From NCBI RefSeq assembly GCF_025860405.1, contig NZ_CP063785.1, positions 3,906,001-3,970,000 of the forward strand: DNA of 64,000 nt. Direction: 5' to 3'. Positions 32,246-41,506 of this stretch are shown here, in pieces. The notes under the pieces were generated by a model. That model was given only the letters and a program-made list of their open reading frames with translations. It had not been told where the DNA came from and searched no databases. This DNA comes from Tolypothrix sp. PCC 7712. Its GTDB lineage: Bacteria; Cyanobacteriota; Cyanobacteriia; Cyanobacteriales; Nostocaceae. Both the position numbers and the translations under genes were made by a program. Position 1 is the stretch's first letter; each line of letters opens with the position of its first letter.

Positions 32246-32809
32246 TTAGTTGGCGTGAGCGACTTCTTTTGTAGCGGCAGAAATATCAATCGCTTTGGCA
32301 AAATCAGACAGTACATCCTGTAATCTCTGGGCAATTTCTGCATCTAGCTGAATACTGCCATCAGCTTGTACTTGAATTTGCTTATCTATACTGTAGATAG
32401 TACTGAGGATGTGCCGCGCTCCTAATTCGGATAGCACGGGTTTTAACGCATATTCTATTGCTAATAAATGAGCGATTGTTCCGCCTGTTGCTAGAGGAAG
32501 TACAACTTTTCCGGCTAAGGATTTCTGGGGTAATAAATCCAAGAATGCTTTTAAGACACCTGTGTAAGCTGCTTTGTAAATAGGTGTAGCAATAATTACC
32601 CCATCAGCTTTTTCTAACAGAGCTTTTGGTTTTTCTAAAGCTGGACTATCGTAACGTCCATAAGCTAAATCTTCTGCCGGAATGTCGCGCACTGAGATGA
32701 TATCTACCGTTACGCCTTGCTGTACAAGCAGTTTGCTAGCATACTCCAGTAAAGAGTAAGTGCGGGAAGGATGGGAAGGACTACCTGCGATCGCTAAAAT
32801 ATGAGCCAT
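32246..32809 (-). CDS. ssuE: NADPH-dependent FMN reductase (sulfonate type)
   Basis: 187 residues with a flavodoxin-like fold: ILAIAGSPSHPSRTYSLLEYA (phosphate-binding loop GSPSxxS) and ATPIYKAAYTGVLKAFLDLLP. SsuE supplies reduced FMN to the monooxygenase SsuD, encoded 31 bases upstream on the same strand. AGGAGAA precedes the ATG by 9 bases. The gene assignment rests on sequence plus the adjacent ssuD. Confidence 0.9.
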   Translation of the reverse strand: MAHILAIAGSPSHPSRTYSLLEYASKLLVQQGVTVDIISVRDIPAEDLAYGRYDSPALEKPKALLEKADGVIIATPIYKAAYTGVLKAFLDLLPQKSLAGKVVLPLATGGTIAHLLAIEYALKPVLSELGARHILSTIYSIDKQIQVQADGSIQLDAEIAQRLQDVLSDFAKAIDISAATKEVAHAN

Positions 32810-32840
32810 GTTCTAAAGTTCTCCTGAGAATATTTTGCTG

Positions 32841-34001
32841 TTAATCTACAGTCGCAGCTGTTGGCTGATTAATTGGTGGTTTGGGAAATTCCTGATTAGC
32901 AACGATTTCGCCAAACGGACTTGTGAATTGCGGTTCAATCGCAGGTAAGTTTTCTAAAGGCAAGCGTGGAAATAGTAATTCAGCCACACGATAGGCTTCT
33001 TCTAGATGGGGATAACCAGAGAAGATGAAAGTATCAATCCCCAAGTCTGTGTACTCCAACATTCTTTGAGCAACAGTATCGGGATCGCCGACTAAAGCAG
33101 TCCCCGCACCACCACGTACTAAGCCAATTCCTGCCCATAAATTAGGACTAATTTCTAAAGCGTCGCGGCTACCCTTGTGTAATTCTTGCATCCGGCGCTG
33201 TCCTTCAGAGTCCATACGGGCGTATGCTTCTTGAGTTTTAGCGATCGCATCTTCATCTACATAGCGAATTAAATTATTCGCTGCATCCCAAGCTTGGCTT
33301 TCAGTTTCCCTCACAATAACGTGCAGGCGAATACCAAAGCGGATTGTCCGTCCTTGCGCTTCTGCTAGGCGACGCACTGAGGCAATTTTTTGGGCAACCT
33401 GTGCAGGTGTTTCACCCCAAGTTAAGTAAACATCTACGTGCTTGGCAGCAATTTCTTGCGCGATGGGTGAAGAACCACCAAACCACAACGGTGGATAAGG
33501 TTTCTGCACAGGCGGAAACAGAATCTTACCGTCTTGAATGTTGAGATAATCGCCTTGGAAGTTAGTAACTTCATTAGCCGCGATTTGTCGCCAGACTGTC
33601 AAAAATTCATCGGTGAGTTTATAGCGATCATCATGGGAAAGATGCAAACCATCACCCGCCAACTCTACGGGATCGCCACCTGTAACCACATTAATTAGCA
33701 AGCGTCCGCCAGAAATCCTGTCAAACGTCGCAGCCATCCGCGCCGCAACTCCTGGTGACATCAACCCCGGGCGAATCGCCACCAGAAACCGCATTTTTTT
33801 TGTATGGGTTGCTAGCGTTGATGCCAATATCCACGCATCTTCACAAGAACGCCCTGTTGGTAACAAAGCACCTGTAAAACCCAAGTGATCTATGGCTTGG
33901 GCAATTTGTCGCCAATAATCAAAATTGACTGCCCTCGCGCCTATAGTAGTACCAAGATAGCGCCCTTCTCCGTGCGTGGGGATAAACCAAAGTAGTTGCA
34001 T
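32841..34001 (-). CDS. ssuD: FMNH2-dependent alkanesulfonate monooxygenase
   Basis: 386 residues of the bacterial luciferase-like TIM barrel. It opens with MQLLWFIPTHGEGRYLG and carries RISGGRLLINVVTGGDPVELAGDG, the flavin/sulfonate-binding block. It releases sulfite and an aldehyde from alkanesulfonates for sulfur assimilation when sulfate is scarce. An ssuD-ssuE operon; the acyl-CoA dehydrogenase-like gene upstream may belong to the same unit. Confidence 0.92.
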   Translation of the reverse strand: MQLLWFIPTHGEGRYLGTTIGARAVNFDYWRQIAQAIDHLGFTGALLPTGRSCEDAWILASTLATHTKKMRFLVAIRPGLMSPGVAARMAATFDRISGGRLLINVVTGGDPVELAGDGLHLSHDDRYKLTDEFLTVWRQIAANEVTNFQGDYLNIQDGKILFPPVQKPYPPLWFGGSSPIAQEIAAKHVDVYLTWGETPAQVAQKIASVRRLAEAQGRTIRFGIRLHVIVRETESQAWDAANNLIRYVDEDAIAKTQEAYARMDSEGQRRMQELHKGSRDALEISPNLWAGIGLVRGGAGTALVGDPDTVAQRMLEYTDLGIDTFIFSGYPHLEEAYRVAELLFPRLPLENLPAIEPQFTSPFGEIVANQEFPKPPINQPTAATVD

Positions 34002-34121
34002 AATCCCTATTTAATATGGCTGCAAAATCAGATTTATATAAAACTACGGTAATTCTATGTGTATACCGTATTTATTTGTCATTTAAGAGTATTGCATAGG
34101 TATGCAGGGAAAGCAACAGGT

Positions 34122-35433
34122 TTAAGGGTCAAAGGTTAAGGGGCAAGGGGGAAGGGGCAAGGGGCAAGGGGCAAAGGTCAAGGGTCTAAAGTAATTTGCC
34201 CCATTCCCCATTCCCCATTCCCCATTCCCCATTCCCCATTCCCCATTCCCCATTCCCCATTCCCCATTCCCCATTCCCCATTCCCCATTCCCCATTCCCC
34301 ATTCCCCCTTCCCCAACGCCCTCTTACCCAACGACATACAAATCGCATCATTCTGTGGGGTATGGATGCGGCTGCAAAGAACGTCGCGATAGTGTCTTTC
34401 TAACGGGTTATGGCGTGATAAGCCAGGATTACCAATTAGTTCTAGTCCTGTTTCAACGGCGCGAATGGCGTTATTTGTAGTAAGATATTTTACAGAGTGT
34501 GCCTGTAATGCTACGGTGTTATCATACTCAGCGCGGTCGATATCGTTGGCTAAACCGTAAATTAGGCGATCGCTGGCGTAGAGTAAAGCTTCTATTTCAC
34601 CCATCGCAGTTTGAAAGCGGGGTAGAGTGGCTAAACTAGCTCCTAAGTTAGAAGGCGATCGCTCATTTAAATAACCTACTAACCAATCTCGCGCAGCTTT
34701 AGCTACACCTTGATACAAAGCACTCAGCCACAGGCTATTACCAGCTAATTGCACTGGATCTGGTAATGACCAAGCTGACAATGGACGAATATCTAAAGCG
34801 TATTCTAAAGGAATCAAGACATTTTCTAAAATTAGGTCGTGGCTACCAGTAGCCCGCATTCCCAAATGATCCCAAGTCTCTGCAATTCGCACACCAGGCA
34901 CATCACGAGGTACGAGAAAATTTCCTACTCGCGGTTCTGGCTCTGTGGTGCGCGCCCACACAACGAAGTAGCTTAAAATTGGGCTACCTGTAGTGTATAT
35001 TTTATGACCACTTAACAGCCAACCATCTGGAGTTTGTTGAGCAGTGGTTGCAGGTAATCCACCCCTCGCTGGTGTACCTAATTCTGGTTCCACCCGGGCA
35101 GCATTTAATAAAGCAATACCTGCCACCGATTCCCGACACAACCGTTGATAAATCTCATCTGGCCAGCGACGCGAACGGCTAGCATTAGCGTGTTGGAGAT
35201 AATGCATCGTCAACACTAAAGCCGTAGCAGCATCCCCACTAGCTATAGTTTCAATCACCCGACTGACAGCAGCATATCCTAAAGCCTGGCCGCCGAACTC
35301 TTTAGGAACAGTCAAATTCAAAAGCTGCCCTTGCTGGAGAGCAGTAAAATTCTCAAATGGAAAAGAAGCATCGCGATCGTGAACTGCGGCGCGAGTAGCA
35401 AAGTCAGCAGCCAGAGAAGCGACACGCTCCAGT
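34122..35433 (-). pseudogene. SfnB-like acyl-CoA dehydrogenase, 5' end lost and 3' end altered
   Basis: The core is intact and resembles acyl-CoA dehydrogenase/SfnB oxidoreductases of sulfur acquisition: DAATALVLTMHYLQHA, WLLSGHKIYTTGSPI, WDHLGMRATGSHD and LIGNPGLSRHNPLERHYRDV. The frame continues upstream of the TTG at 35321 through family-like residues (AADFATRAAVHDRDASFPFE) to a TGA at 35434-35436, with no start codon. The first ~20 codons have therefore been replaced. At the other end the last ~40 codons translate CCCCATT heptamers into GEWGMGN repeats. It may still be expressed from the TTG, so complete loss of function is not certain. Confidence 0.7.
34198..34312. repeat. CCCCATT heptamer array inside the dehydrogenase frame
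   Basis: About 15 tandem CCCCATT units. Three units equal 21 bases, so the array stays open in the dehydrogenase frame and encodes seven-residue repeats. Confidence 0.92.
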
Positions 35434-35757
35434 CAACCGCCCCAACCACAAGGGGATGGGGATGTAAGCGCGATTTTTGATAAAGATTCTGCTATTACCT
35501 TCAAAAATAAAGATAGAGTTTCGCTGAAATCGAGGAAAGTAGAGCGTCCCTCAAAGGAAGACCTAGAGAAGATGATTTGGGAAACTTCTGTTCTTGAGGT
35601 AAGTCACAAGTTTGGAGTATCTGATGTTGCAGTTGCCAAGTGGTGCAAAAAATATGGTATTCCTAAACCTCCAAGAGGTTACTGGGCTAAAAAAAATCAG
35701 TCTAAAAATTCTAAATTTCAGATTCAGCAATCTTGTCCACCAGAAGCCGAAAAGTGA
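35434..35757 (+). pseudogene. 3' fragment of an HTH (HNH-associated type) protein gene
   Basis: A frame without a start at the junction ends at 35757. Its C-terminal part (RPSKEDLEKMIWETSVLEVS, then KFGVSDVAVAKWCKKYGIPK and PPRGYW) is a helix-turn-helix found at the end of many HNH or phage-type proteins. The first ATG inside it is at 35572, with no ribosome site. It abuts the broken start of the acyl-CoA dehydrogenase gene, so the two fragments mark a recombination junction at about 35434. Confidence 0.55.
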
Positions 35758-35916
35758 GGCGCTGTGCTGATAACACAGATACAGGAGGGGCAGTACCTTC
35801 CTGGTGGATTAACAAATGCGATCGCATGATTAAAACATCCCTTGTAACTAGGGTACTGGACTTAGAAGTCTATTCGGCTAAAATCTATCAAGTAAGAGCG
35901 CGCGAGGCCAACGAGA

Positions 35917-36708
35917 TTGGACGATAATTATCAAACTTACTTGAATCGGGTAGCAAGAATGACGCTACCAGAAGCTTACAGATCTCAAGTCCAGCATATT
36001 CAAGAATCTTCTAAATTTCAGCCAGACTCGGGTTCTAGGCAAGCAGCACCATTTCCCGGCTACACGCTAATTACTCCACCTGCCGAGGAAGCAACAGGAA
36101 ACTCTGCTTTCTATACGCAGTTAAGAGCTTATCAACAAAAACTGTTGGAATTGCCTACCAATAGTGATTTGATTGTGCCTGTACCGGATAGTAGCTTCCA
36201 TTTAACGGTAGCAGATTTAATTTGGGATAGTGCTTACCGTGATGCTTGTGAAAAAAATCCCCAATTTGAACAGCAGTTACATTCTTGCTGTGGGGAAATA
36301 TTTCAGGAATATCAAAAATCTCTCACAGCTGATATTAAACCTATTTATTGGCAAGTGCTGGGATTGATAGTTATGCCAAGAGCAATAGGAGTTTGCTTAG
36401 TACCGCAGGATGAGCGTTGCTACGAACAGGTGATTAAACTTCGCCGTACTATTTATCAAAATTCTCAGTTAATGGCTTTGGGAATTGAACAACATTATCA
36501 TTTCACTGCCCATATTACATTAGCCTATTTTGGAGAAATTTCGCCAGAACTAGACCGGGCAAACTTGAGTACTATGCTGTCTGATTTGAATCAACAATGG
36601 CTTTTAAATTCGCCGGAATTTTTAGTAGATCGCGTTGAATTGCGAAAATTTGATGACATGACACGTTATTATCGTCAACCTGATTGGCCGACTTTAACTA
36701 TTAGTTAA
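35917..36708 (+). CDS. 2H phosphoesterase-like protein (DUF1868 type)
   Basis: 263 residues with the two His-x-Thr motifs of the 2H superfamily: SSFHLTVADLIW and HFTAHITLAYFGEI. They would line one active site for cyclic phosphate or 2'-5' bonds. The start is a TTG at 35917; an internal ATG at 35959 is the alternative. Family members act on RNA ends or nucleotide derivatives, but the substrate of this group is unknown. The 160 bases upstream hold no gene. Confidence 0.75.
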   Translation: MDDNYQTYLNRVARMTLPEAYRSQVQHIQESSKFQPDSGSRQAAPFPGYTLITPPAEEATGNSAFYTQLRAYQQKLLELPTNSDLIVPVPDSSFHLTVADLIWDSAYRDACEKNPQFEQQLHSCCGEIFQEYQKSLTADIKPIYWQVLGLIVMPRAIGVCLVPQDERCYEQVIKLRRTIYQNSQLMALGIEQHYHFTAHITLAYFGEISPELDRANLSTMLSDLNQQWLLNSPEFLVDRVELRKFDDMTRYYRQPDWPTLTIS

Positions 36709-36815
36709 TAGTCAAGATAAGGATGAAGGATGAAGTCTGAATTATACAATTACTGTGACCAAATGTAGATGGAATATAAATCTATAAAAGCTGATTTTTT
36801 GTTTACTAAGCTGTT

Positions 36816-36900
36816 CCACATTTAACTTGCATATATTGGGCGGGCAAGATGCCCATCCCACAAGAAATATACAATTTTAGATTATGCAAACTAGATGTGG
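36816..36900. repeat. 85-bp miniature element with 18-bp imperfect terminal repeats, copy 1
   Basis: Ends CCACATTTAACTTGCATA and TATGCAAACTAGATGTGG are inverted repeats matching at about 14 of 18 positions. The middle carries GGGCGGGCAAGATGCCCATC. A second copy is at 58529-58612 and a single end at 28605-28622. Confidence 0.8.
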
Positions 36901-36969
36901 TTTAGCTTATTCCATTCTACTGATACCTATTCTCATTTCATCTTTCATCCTTGATAATTCAGTCTTTCT

Positions 36970-37749
36970 TTAAAATTCTTTTTGTTTATAAGCGAGATAA
37001 ATAGCTTCTAAAAATTCGTCTGAGGAAACACCAGAGGGTATTTGCTCTAGGTTAATAATAGCTTGAACCTGTTGCGATAATTTTAACGCCAGTAAAGATT
37101 TGGCTTTAGCTGACATTCCACTACGTCGTTGTAAATATTCTCGAATTACAGCGAAATCATCTGGTAATAAGGGAGATAAATCAGCAATTTCTATTAGTTG
37201 TGCGTGTAATGATTTTGCTGGTTCTGAAATAGTTAAAGTTGCAGTTCCGATTGGGATTTGGTCTTGAATAACAATTGTGCCAGCAGCTAAATCACCTAAG
37301 CGCTTTTCTTGACGAGTCAACATAATAAAAAAAGCGCCCATAAACAAAAATTCATCAACGGGACGCAGTAAAGCCCGTAAAGCTGCTTGTTGTAAGCCAA
37401 TTGGTCTACCATCATCTCGAACAACGCGAATTTTCGCAATGCGTTTACCAGGGGTTTGCCCTTGCCATAAAGTTTCTAGAAAAACGAAATAACCTGCATA
37501 AATAGTAAAAGTGATGATGAATGCGATCGCAATCATCCACAAACCCAAAGTAGAACCCACAACCGTTATCCAAAAATCCGAAAATTGGACGACAAGCACC
37601 CAAAAAAGAATATAGAACCCCATCAAAATGAAAGCCAAAATATGATAGTCAATGAGCAATGCCCAAGCACGGTTACCAATTCCTGCGAGGGTAAATTCTA
37701 GTTCTACACTTTCTGGGGTACGGAATTTAACACGGTTAAAAAGGTGCAT
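36970..37749 (-). CDS. RDD family membrane protein
   Basis: 259 residues. Two or three helices (LIDYHILAFILMGFYILFWVLVV, IAIAFIITFTIYAGYFVFLETLW) are followed by the RDD signature: LRALLRPVDEFLF and KRLGDLAAGTIV. A C-terminal cytoplasmic helical part follows. RDD proteins are commonly encoded with SpoIIM-like and other membrane proteins, as here. Function is uncertain; some relatives act in ion homeostasis. Confidence 0.88.
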   Translation of the reverse strand: MHLFNRVKFRTPESVELEFTLAGIGNRAWALLIDYHILAFILMGFYILFWVLVVQFSDFWITVVGSTLGLWMIAIAFIITFTIYAGYFVFLETLWQGQTPGKRIAKIRVVRDDGRPIGLQQAALRALLRPVDEFLFMGAFFIMLTRQEKRLGDLAAGTIVIQDQIPIGTATLTISEPAKSLHAQLIEIADLSPLLPDDFAVIREYLQRRSGMSAKAKSLLALKLSQQVQAIINLEQIPSGVSSDEFLEAIYLAYKQKEF

Positions 37750-37822
37750 AAGTAATTTAAAATTAACTATAAAAAAGCAGTCCTAATAAATAGGACAAGC
37801 AGCAGGTTGTTGACTCTTGTAC

Positions 37823-37842
37823 AGACGCGATTAATCGCGTCT
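37823..37842. repeat. palindromic dispersed repeat, copy 4
   Basis: AGACGCGATTAATCGCGTCT, followed by CTCCAACTCTTGACTG, between the RDD gene and its upstream neighbour. Confidence 0.85.
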
Positions 37843-37859
37843 CTCCAACTCTTGACTGT

Positions 37860-38735
37860 TTAAATTTCGCGATCGCGTAACTTTAAGCCTAAGCCTTCGC
37901 GACGACTCCGTAGGTCATAATAAATTACAGCTTTGATGCTTTGCCAAAATGGAAGAACGGCTGCGCCACTGACAAAACTTAAAGCCAGAATCAGCAAGAA
38001 TAACAAAAAACCTGCAGCACCATTGTCCTGTTGCAGTAGGGGTGTGAAAATTAACTGAATAATAGTCACAAGTATTTGCACTACTAGTTGAATCGGAAAT
38101 GTGATCAAAACAGCCACAAAGCTAATCAACAGAATCCGCCAAACATAACCTTGAGTTAACTCCCAACTCCGGCTAATGGTTGAAGTCGCATCAACATTAT
38201 CCTCAATTGATAAGGGAACATCCACTAAATAGAACCTTGTTAACAACCAAAACACTGCAATCAAAGCCGCAATACCTATAATAAAACCGATTAAAACTAC
38301 AAGTAATGTTGCCGCAAGACTGCTTTGTTGACCTAACCCTCCGACTACGACAGCAGATAAAACACCAACTATCACAAATACAAAGCTAATACCGAAGACA
38401 ATTCCCATACCGACAATTGTCATTAATAACATGGTCAATAAAAATTGCCATAATCGCGAATTTACAAAACGTTCACCCTCGCTAATGCTTTCTGGTTGAT
38501 CGACTAAATCGCCAAAAGCTAAACGAGAAATTAGACCTGTCAGGGCATAAAATTTCGCCCAGCCATATACTGGAACAAGTATCCAAACGTAAGCTTTGAG
38601 GGCAAGTAAAAAGTAATCTTTGAGGTGAGAACGATACAATCTTATTCCTGCACTCACGACATTGCCCACACTCAGGGGTTGCATGGGACTAGGGGAACCA
38701 AAATCACCAGTCATGATGTTATATTTTCCTTGCAA
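37860..38735 (-). CDS. polytopic membrane protein (YciC/DUF975-like)
   Basis: 291 residues with about six hydrophobic helices. Features are the N-terminal VGNVVSAGIRLYRSHLKDYF amphipathic start, the mid-protein TSTISRSWELTQGYVWRILL segment and the C-terminal PFWQSIKAVIYYDLRSRREG, typical of YciC-like proteins. No catalytic motif is seen. It lies 110 bases upstream of the RDD gene on the same strand and divergent from the SpoIIM-like gene. Confidence 0.7.
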   Translation of the reverse strand: MQGKYNIMTGDFGSPSPMQPLSVGNVVSAGIRLYRSHLKDYFLLALKAYVWILVPVYGWAKFYALTGLISRLAFGDLVDQPESISEGERFVNSRLWQFLLTMLLMTIVGMGIVFGISFVFVIVGVLSAVVVGGLGQQSSLAATLLVVLIGFIIGIAALIAVFWLLTRFYLVDVPLSIEDNVDATSTISRSWELTQGYVWRILLISFVAVLITFPIQLVVQILVTIIQLIFTPLLQQDNGAAGFLLFLLILALSFVSGAAVLPFWQSIKAVIYYDLRSRREGLGLKLRDREI

Positions 38736-38793
38736 GTACGGAGATGAATTGAGGCTATCTTAAATTACACTCACCCAAATCCTCCCAAAATTT

Positions 38794-39759
38794 ATGAATA
38801 TTCAACGTTGGATTGCGCGACGGGAATTAAATTGGCAGCGTTTGGATACCCTTTTACGGCAGGTAGAAAAAAAAGGGTTAAAATCGCTACGGGCAGTGGA
38901 AATTAGAGAATTAGCCAGTTTATATCGTTCCGTAGCAGCAGATTTAGCACGCGCCCGTACTCAAAAAGTCGGCAATACGTTGATTCAAAGTTTACAATCT
39001 TTAACAACTCGCGCCTATACGCAGATTTATCAAGGTTCGCGACGGCAGGAATGGCAAGCTGTAGTAGAGTTCTACAAATGGGGATTACCAGCTGTAGTAC
39101 AGCAAACATTCCCATATATCGCTATAGCTACCGCTTTGTTTTTGTTAGGGGCGTTAGTGGCTTGGTGGTACGCTTGGCAAGACCCCAGCTTTATGCCTCT
39201 GATTGTACCCGAAAGTTTAATTTCCCGCGTGCGAGACGATCGCAAATTATGGATGGGGTCAATTGTGGGTGTTGAACCCCTCGCATCCAGCAGTATTATG
39301 ATTAATAATTTATCGGTTTCCTTTGGGGCGGTTGCTGGTGGAATTACAGCCGGGGCGTACACAACATATTTAATGATATTTAATGGTTTATTAATTGGTG
39401 CGATTGGCACTTTGGTAGGTCAAAATTATCTTGCCTATCCTTTTTGGGCATTTGTATTTCCGCATGGTTCTTTAGAATTACCTGCTATCTTTTTTGCTGG
39501 TGGTGCAGGTTTGCTCATAGCAAAAGCAATTTTATTTCCTGGTAAATATCGTCGTCGGGATGCGCTCAAATTCTACGGTTCCCAAGCAGCACAATTAGTA
39601 TTTGGGATTGTGCCGATGTTAGTAATTGCTGGCACTATTGAGGGTTTTTTCTCACCCAATCCCAGCATCCCAGACCCTTTAAAATATCTTGCGGGGATGG
39701 GATTGTTTGTGCTTTTAGTAATGTATTGTGGTCGGAAGCGCTCAGGGGCTTCCAACTAA
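38794..39759 (+). CDS. SpoIIM (stage II sporulation protein M) family membrane protein
   Basis: 321 residues. A cytoplasmic helical N-terminus (MNIQRWIARRELNWQRLDTL, then a coiled region to ~100) is followed by six helices. The family block SVSFGAVAGGITAGAYTTYLMIFNGLLIGAIG and the PHGSLELPAIFFAGGAGLLIA stretch are clear. Cyanobacteria do not sporulate; the family is widespread and linked to RDD proteins, suggesting a membrane complex. It is transcribed divergently from the 37860 gene with a 58-base gap. Confidence 0.88.
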   Translation: MNIQRWIARRELNWQRLDTLLRQVEKKGLKSLRAVEIRELASLYRSVAADLARARTQKVGNTLIQSLQSLTTRAYTQIYQGSRRQEWQAVVEFYKWGLPAVVQQTFPYIAIATALFLLGALVAWWYAWQDPSFMPLIVPESLISRVRDDRKLWMGSIVGVEPLASSSIMINNLSVSFGAVAGGITAGAYTTYLMIFNGLLIGAIGTLVGQNYLAYPFWAFVFPHGSLELPAIFFAGGAGLLIAKAILFPGKYRRRDALKFYGSQAAQLVFGIVPMLVIAGTIEGFFSPNPSIPDPLKYLAGMGLFVLLVMYCGRKRSGASN

Positions 39760-39901
39760 AAAATATCCTATCGCTAGGGCGAGCAGAGGAAGAGAAAGAA
39801 TTTGTTCCATATCTTCGCCCTTTCTGATTGAATAATTTAATTTCTGAAATTTCTTAATCAAGTCTCTTAATTAGGGATTTCCAAGAAATAAATTATTCCA
39901 T

Positions 39902-39961
39902 CTTGTGGGGCGGGCATCTTGCCTGCCACATAAACTGGGCGGACAAGATGTCCACCCCACA
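39902..39961. repeat. dispersed inverted-repeat element (CTTGTGGGGCGG ends)
   Basis: CTTGTGGGGCGGGCATCTTG and CAAGATGTCCACCCCACAAT can pair. It is a relative of 7181-7235. Confidence 0.75.
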
Positions 39962-40049
39962 ATACATACTGGGATATTTTTTTATTTGCAAGTCCCTTAG
40001 CATCGCTTTTTCATCACTTGCTTTAAATTAGAATAGTAAGCCCTAACTA

Positions 40050-40387
40050 ATACCAATTCAAATAATGTTTGCGACAGATAAATTCTTTGTAAGGGCACGG
40101 CATCCTCACTCTTTTGGCATATCAAATATCTTACTGGTGCCCATTGGTGTCAACTTAAGCTAAAAGCGATATAGGGTGGGCGTTGTACAAATACCTCGCG
40201 CCCTCATCCCCTAACCCCTTCTCCCGCAGGAGAAGGGGAACTAAATCTCTTGCTCCCTTCTCCCTGCGGGAGAGGGGCTGGGGGTGAGGGCGAAACCTTG
40301 CACAAGAGCGGGTTTCACGTTAAGTTGACACGTATGACTGGTGCCGTGCCCCTACTCATCTGTCGCATTCTTTTTTCAAATTGGTAT
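40050..40387. repeat. miniature element interrupted by a second miniature element
   Basis: Outer ends ATACCAATTCAAA and TTTCAAATTGGTAT, with GCGACAGATAAATT and CTCATCTGTCGC next to them, define the outer element. At ACTGGTGCC it is split by a 195-bp element (40142-40336), and ACTGGTGCC is duplicated on both sides (40133-40141, 40337-40345). The inner element has ends CATTGGTGTCAACTTAAG and its near-inverse, and a long internal palindrome of CGCCCTCATCCCC type. Uninterrupted relatives of the outer element lie at 54085 and 56204. Confidence 0.88.
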
Positions 40388-40395
40388 AGCATAAA

Positions 40396-40429
40396 TTAAA
40401 CCCCTGCTTCCACGCGAAGAGGGGTTTAA
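40396..40429 (-). terminator. hairpin after the PRC-barrel gene
   Basis: Stem TTAAACCCCT/AGGGGTTTAA with a 14-nt loop, 39 bases past the stop of the PRC-barrel gene. Confidence 0.7.
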
Positions 40430-40467
40430 CTTTAAACTTAATTACGAATTAGAAATTACGAATTACT

Positions 40468-41448
40468 TTAATATCCTTCTTCGTATTCTGGTTGTTTTTC
40501 TTTAACTTTCTTGGGAATATTGACTGGTTGGGGCACATCTTCCCAAGCATCGCCATCTACATCGTCATAGTTGTCATATTCGTCGGTGTAAGGCTTTTTG
40601 TATGGTTGAGCTTCAAATTTGGCGGGCTGTTGATACCTGTCTTTATCTGTAGCCTCACTCCAGTTGTCTTCTTCGTCGTCTTCTTCGTATTGAATCGATT
40701 CGTACTGGCGCGCCTGCATGACTTGGCGCTGGGGTCTTTCTTCTTCTATGTAGTCCTCATCCCACTCTTCCCTAGCTACGGGTTCGGGGGTGCGGACTTT
40801 GGGCTTGGGTGGTTCTAATGGTACACCGCTGGGTAGTTGATTGGGTGGTGCAATGGTGCGAGGCGCACTATAGCCGTATTCTTCATCATCACTGCGATCC
40901 CAGGGGGCTTTACCAATACCCATGCGTTCTAGAACGCCAACTGTCAATTGATTGACGCGTTCTTCGGCTCCTTCAAATACAATTAATCGACTGGGGCCTG
41001 TGCTGACGATTTCATCAATGGAAAGTTCGTAAGTACTTAGCACTTGCTCAGGAATTTGCGGTAATCCCAAAGAAGCAATGACTATAGAGTGAAGTTTGCC
41101 ATTTTCACCATTGAATTTGAAGCCGCGTACTCTACCTAGTACTTCACCGGTTTCTGTAATTACTTCCCAGTTAATCAGGTTGCTTAATGCTTCAACTTCA
41201 ATATCTTCGATTACGTCCTCGTTATCGACCAGGATGACATCACCAATCTGGCTGATACTGCTAAGGTACATATTGCGCGGTATACCAGAAATAGAGATCA
41301 GGCTGTCTCTCAAACCAAGAGCTACAACCTCTCGTTGGTCAATATCCACCCAGACTTGACTAACTATACCTACCCGCTTACCGTTGTCGCGGGTAATCAC
41401 CTGGGTATTTAATATGTCGGAACGCCTAATTATCTGTTCAGAGGTCAT
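40468..41448 (-). CDS. PRC-barrel domain protein
   Basis: The 326-residue product starts at the ATG at 41448 (MTSEQIIRRSDILNTQVITR). The longer open frame would overlap the SMC gene. Two PRC-barrel units are seen: RSDILNTQVITRDNGKRVGI... and NWEVITETGEVLGRVRGFKF. The last ~130 residues are acidic, Pro/Tyr/Gln-rich and probably disordered. In cyanobacteria this protein is often encoded just downstream of smc, as here (59 bases), and the pair may be co-transcribed. PRC barrels bind protein or RNA partners; the role is not established. Confidence 0.82.
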   Translation of the reverse strand: MTSEQIIRRSDILNTQVITRDNGKRVGIVSQVWVDIDQREVVALGLRDSLISISGIPRNMYLSSISQIGDVILVDNEDVIEDIEVEALSNLINWEVITETGEVLGRVRGFKFNGENGKLHSIVIASLGLPQIPEQVLSTYELSIDEIVSTGPSRLIVFEGAEERVNQLTVGVLERMGIGKAPWDRSDDEEYGYSAPRTIAPPNQLPSGVPLEPPKPKVRTPEPVAREEWDEDYIEEERPQRQVMQARQYESIQYEEDDEEDNWSEATDKDRYQQPAKFEAQPYKKPYTDEYDNYDDVDGDAWEDVPQPVNIPKKVKEKQPEYEEGY

Positions 41449-41506
41449 TCTATACCGAGTCCTGATCTCGAATCCGGTTAATCTATACACTATTATTAAC
41501 AAAAAC

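Noticed and set aside
34196..34480. Plus-strand frame with HSPFPIP repeats
   Set aside because: It is a translation of CCCCATT heptamers; the minus-strand dehydrogenase occupies the region.
35733..35927. 64-codon frame before the 2H phosphoesterase gene
   Set aside because: It overlaps the next gene's start, has no ribosome site and no recognisable motif.
40201..40292. Palindromic C-rich blocks considered as CRISPR-like repeats
   Set aside because: Only one inverted pair, no regular direct repeats with unique spacers; it is the interior of a miniature element.
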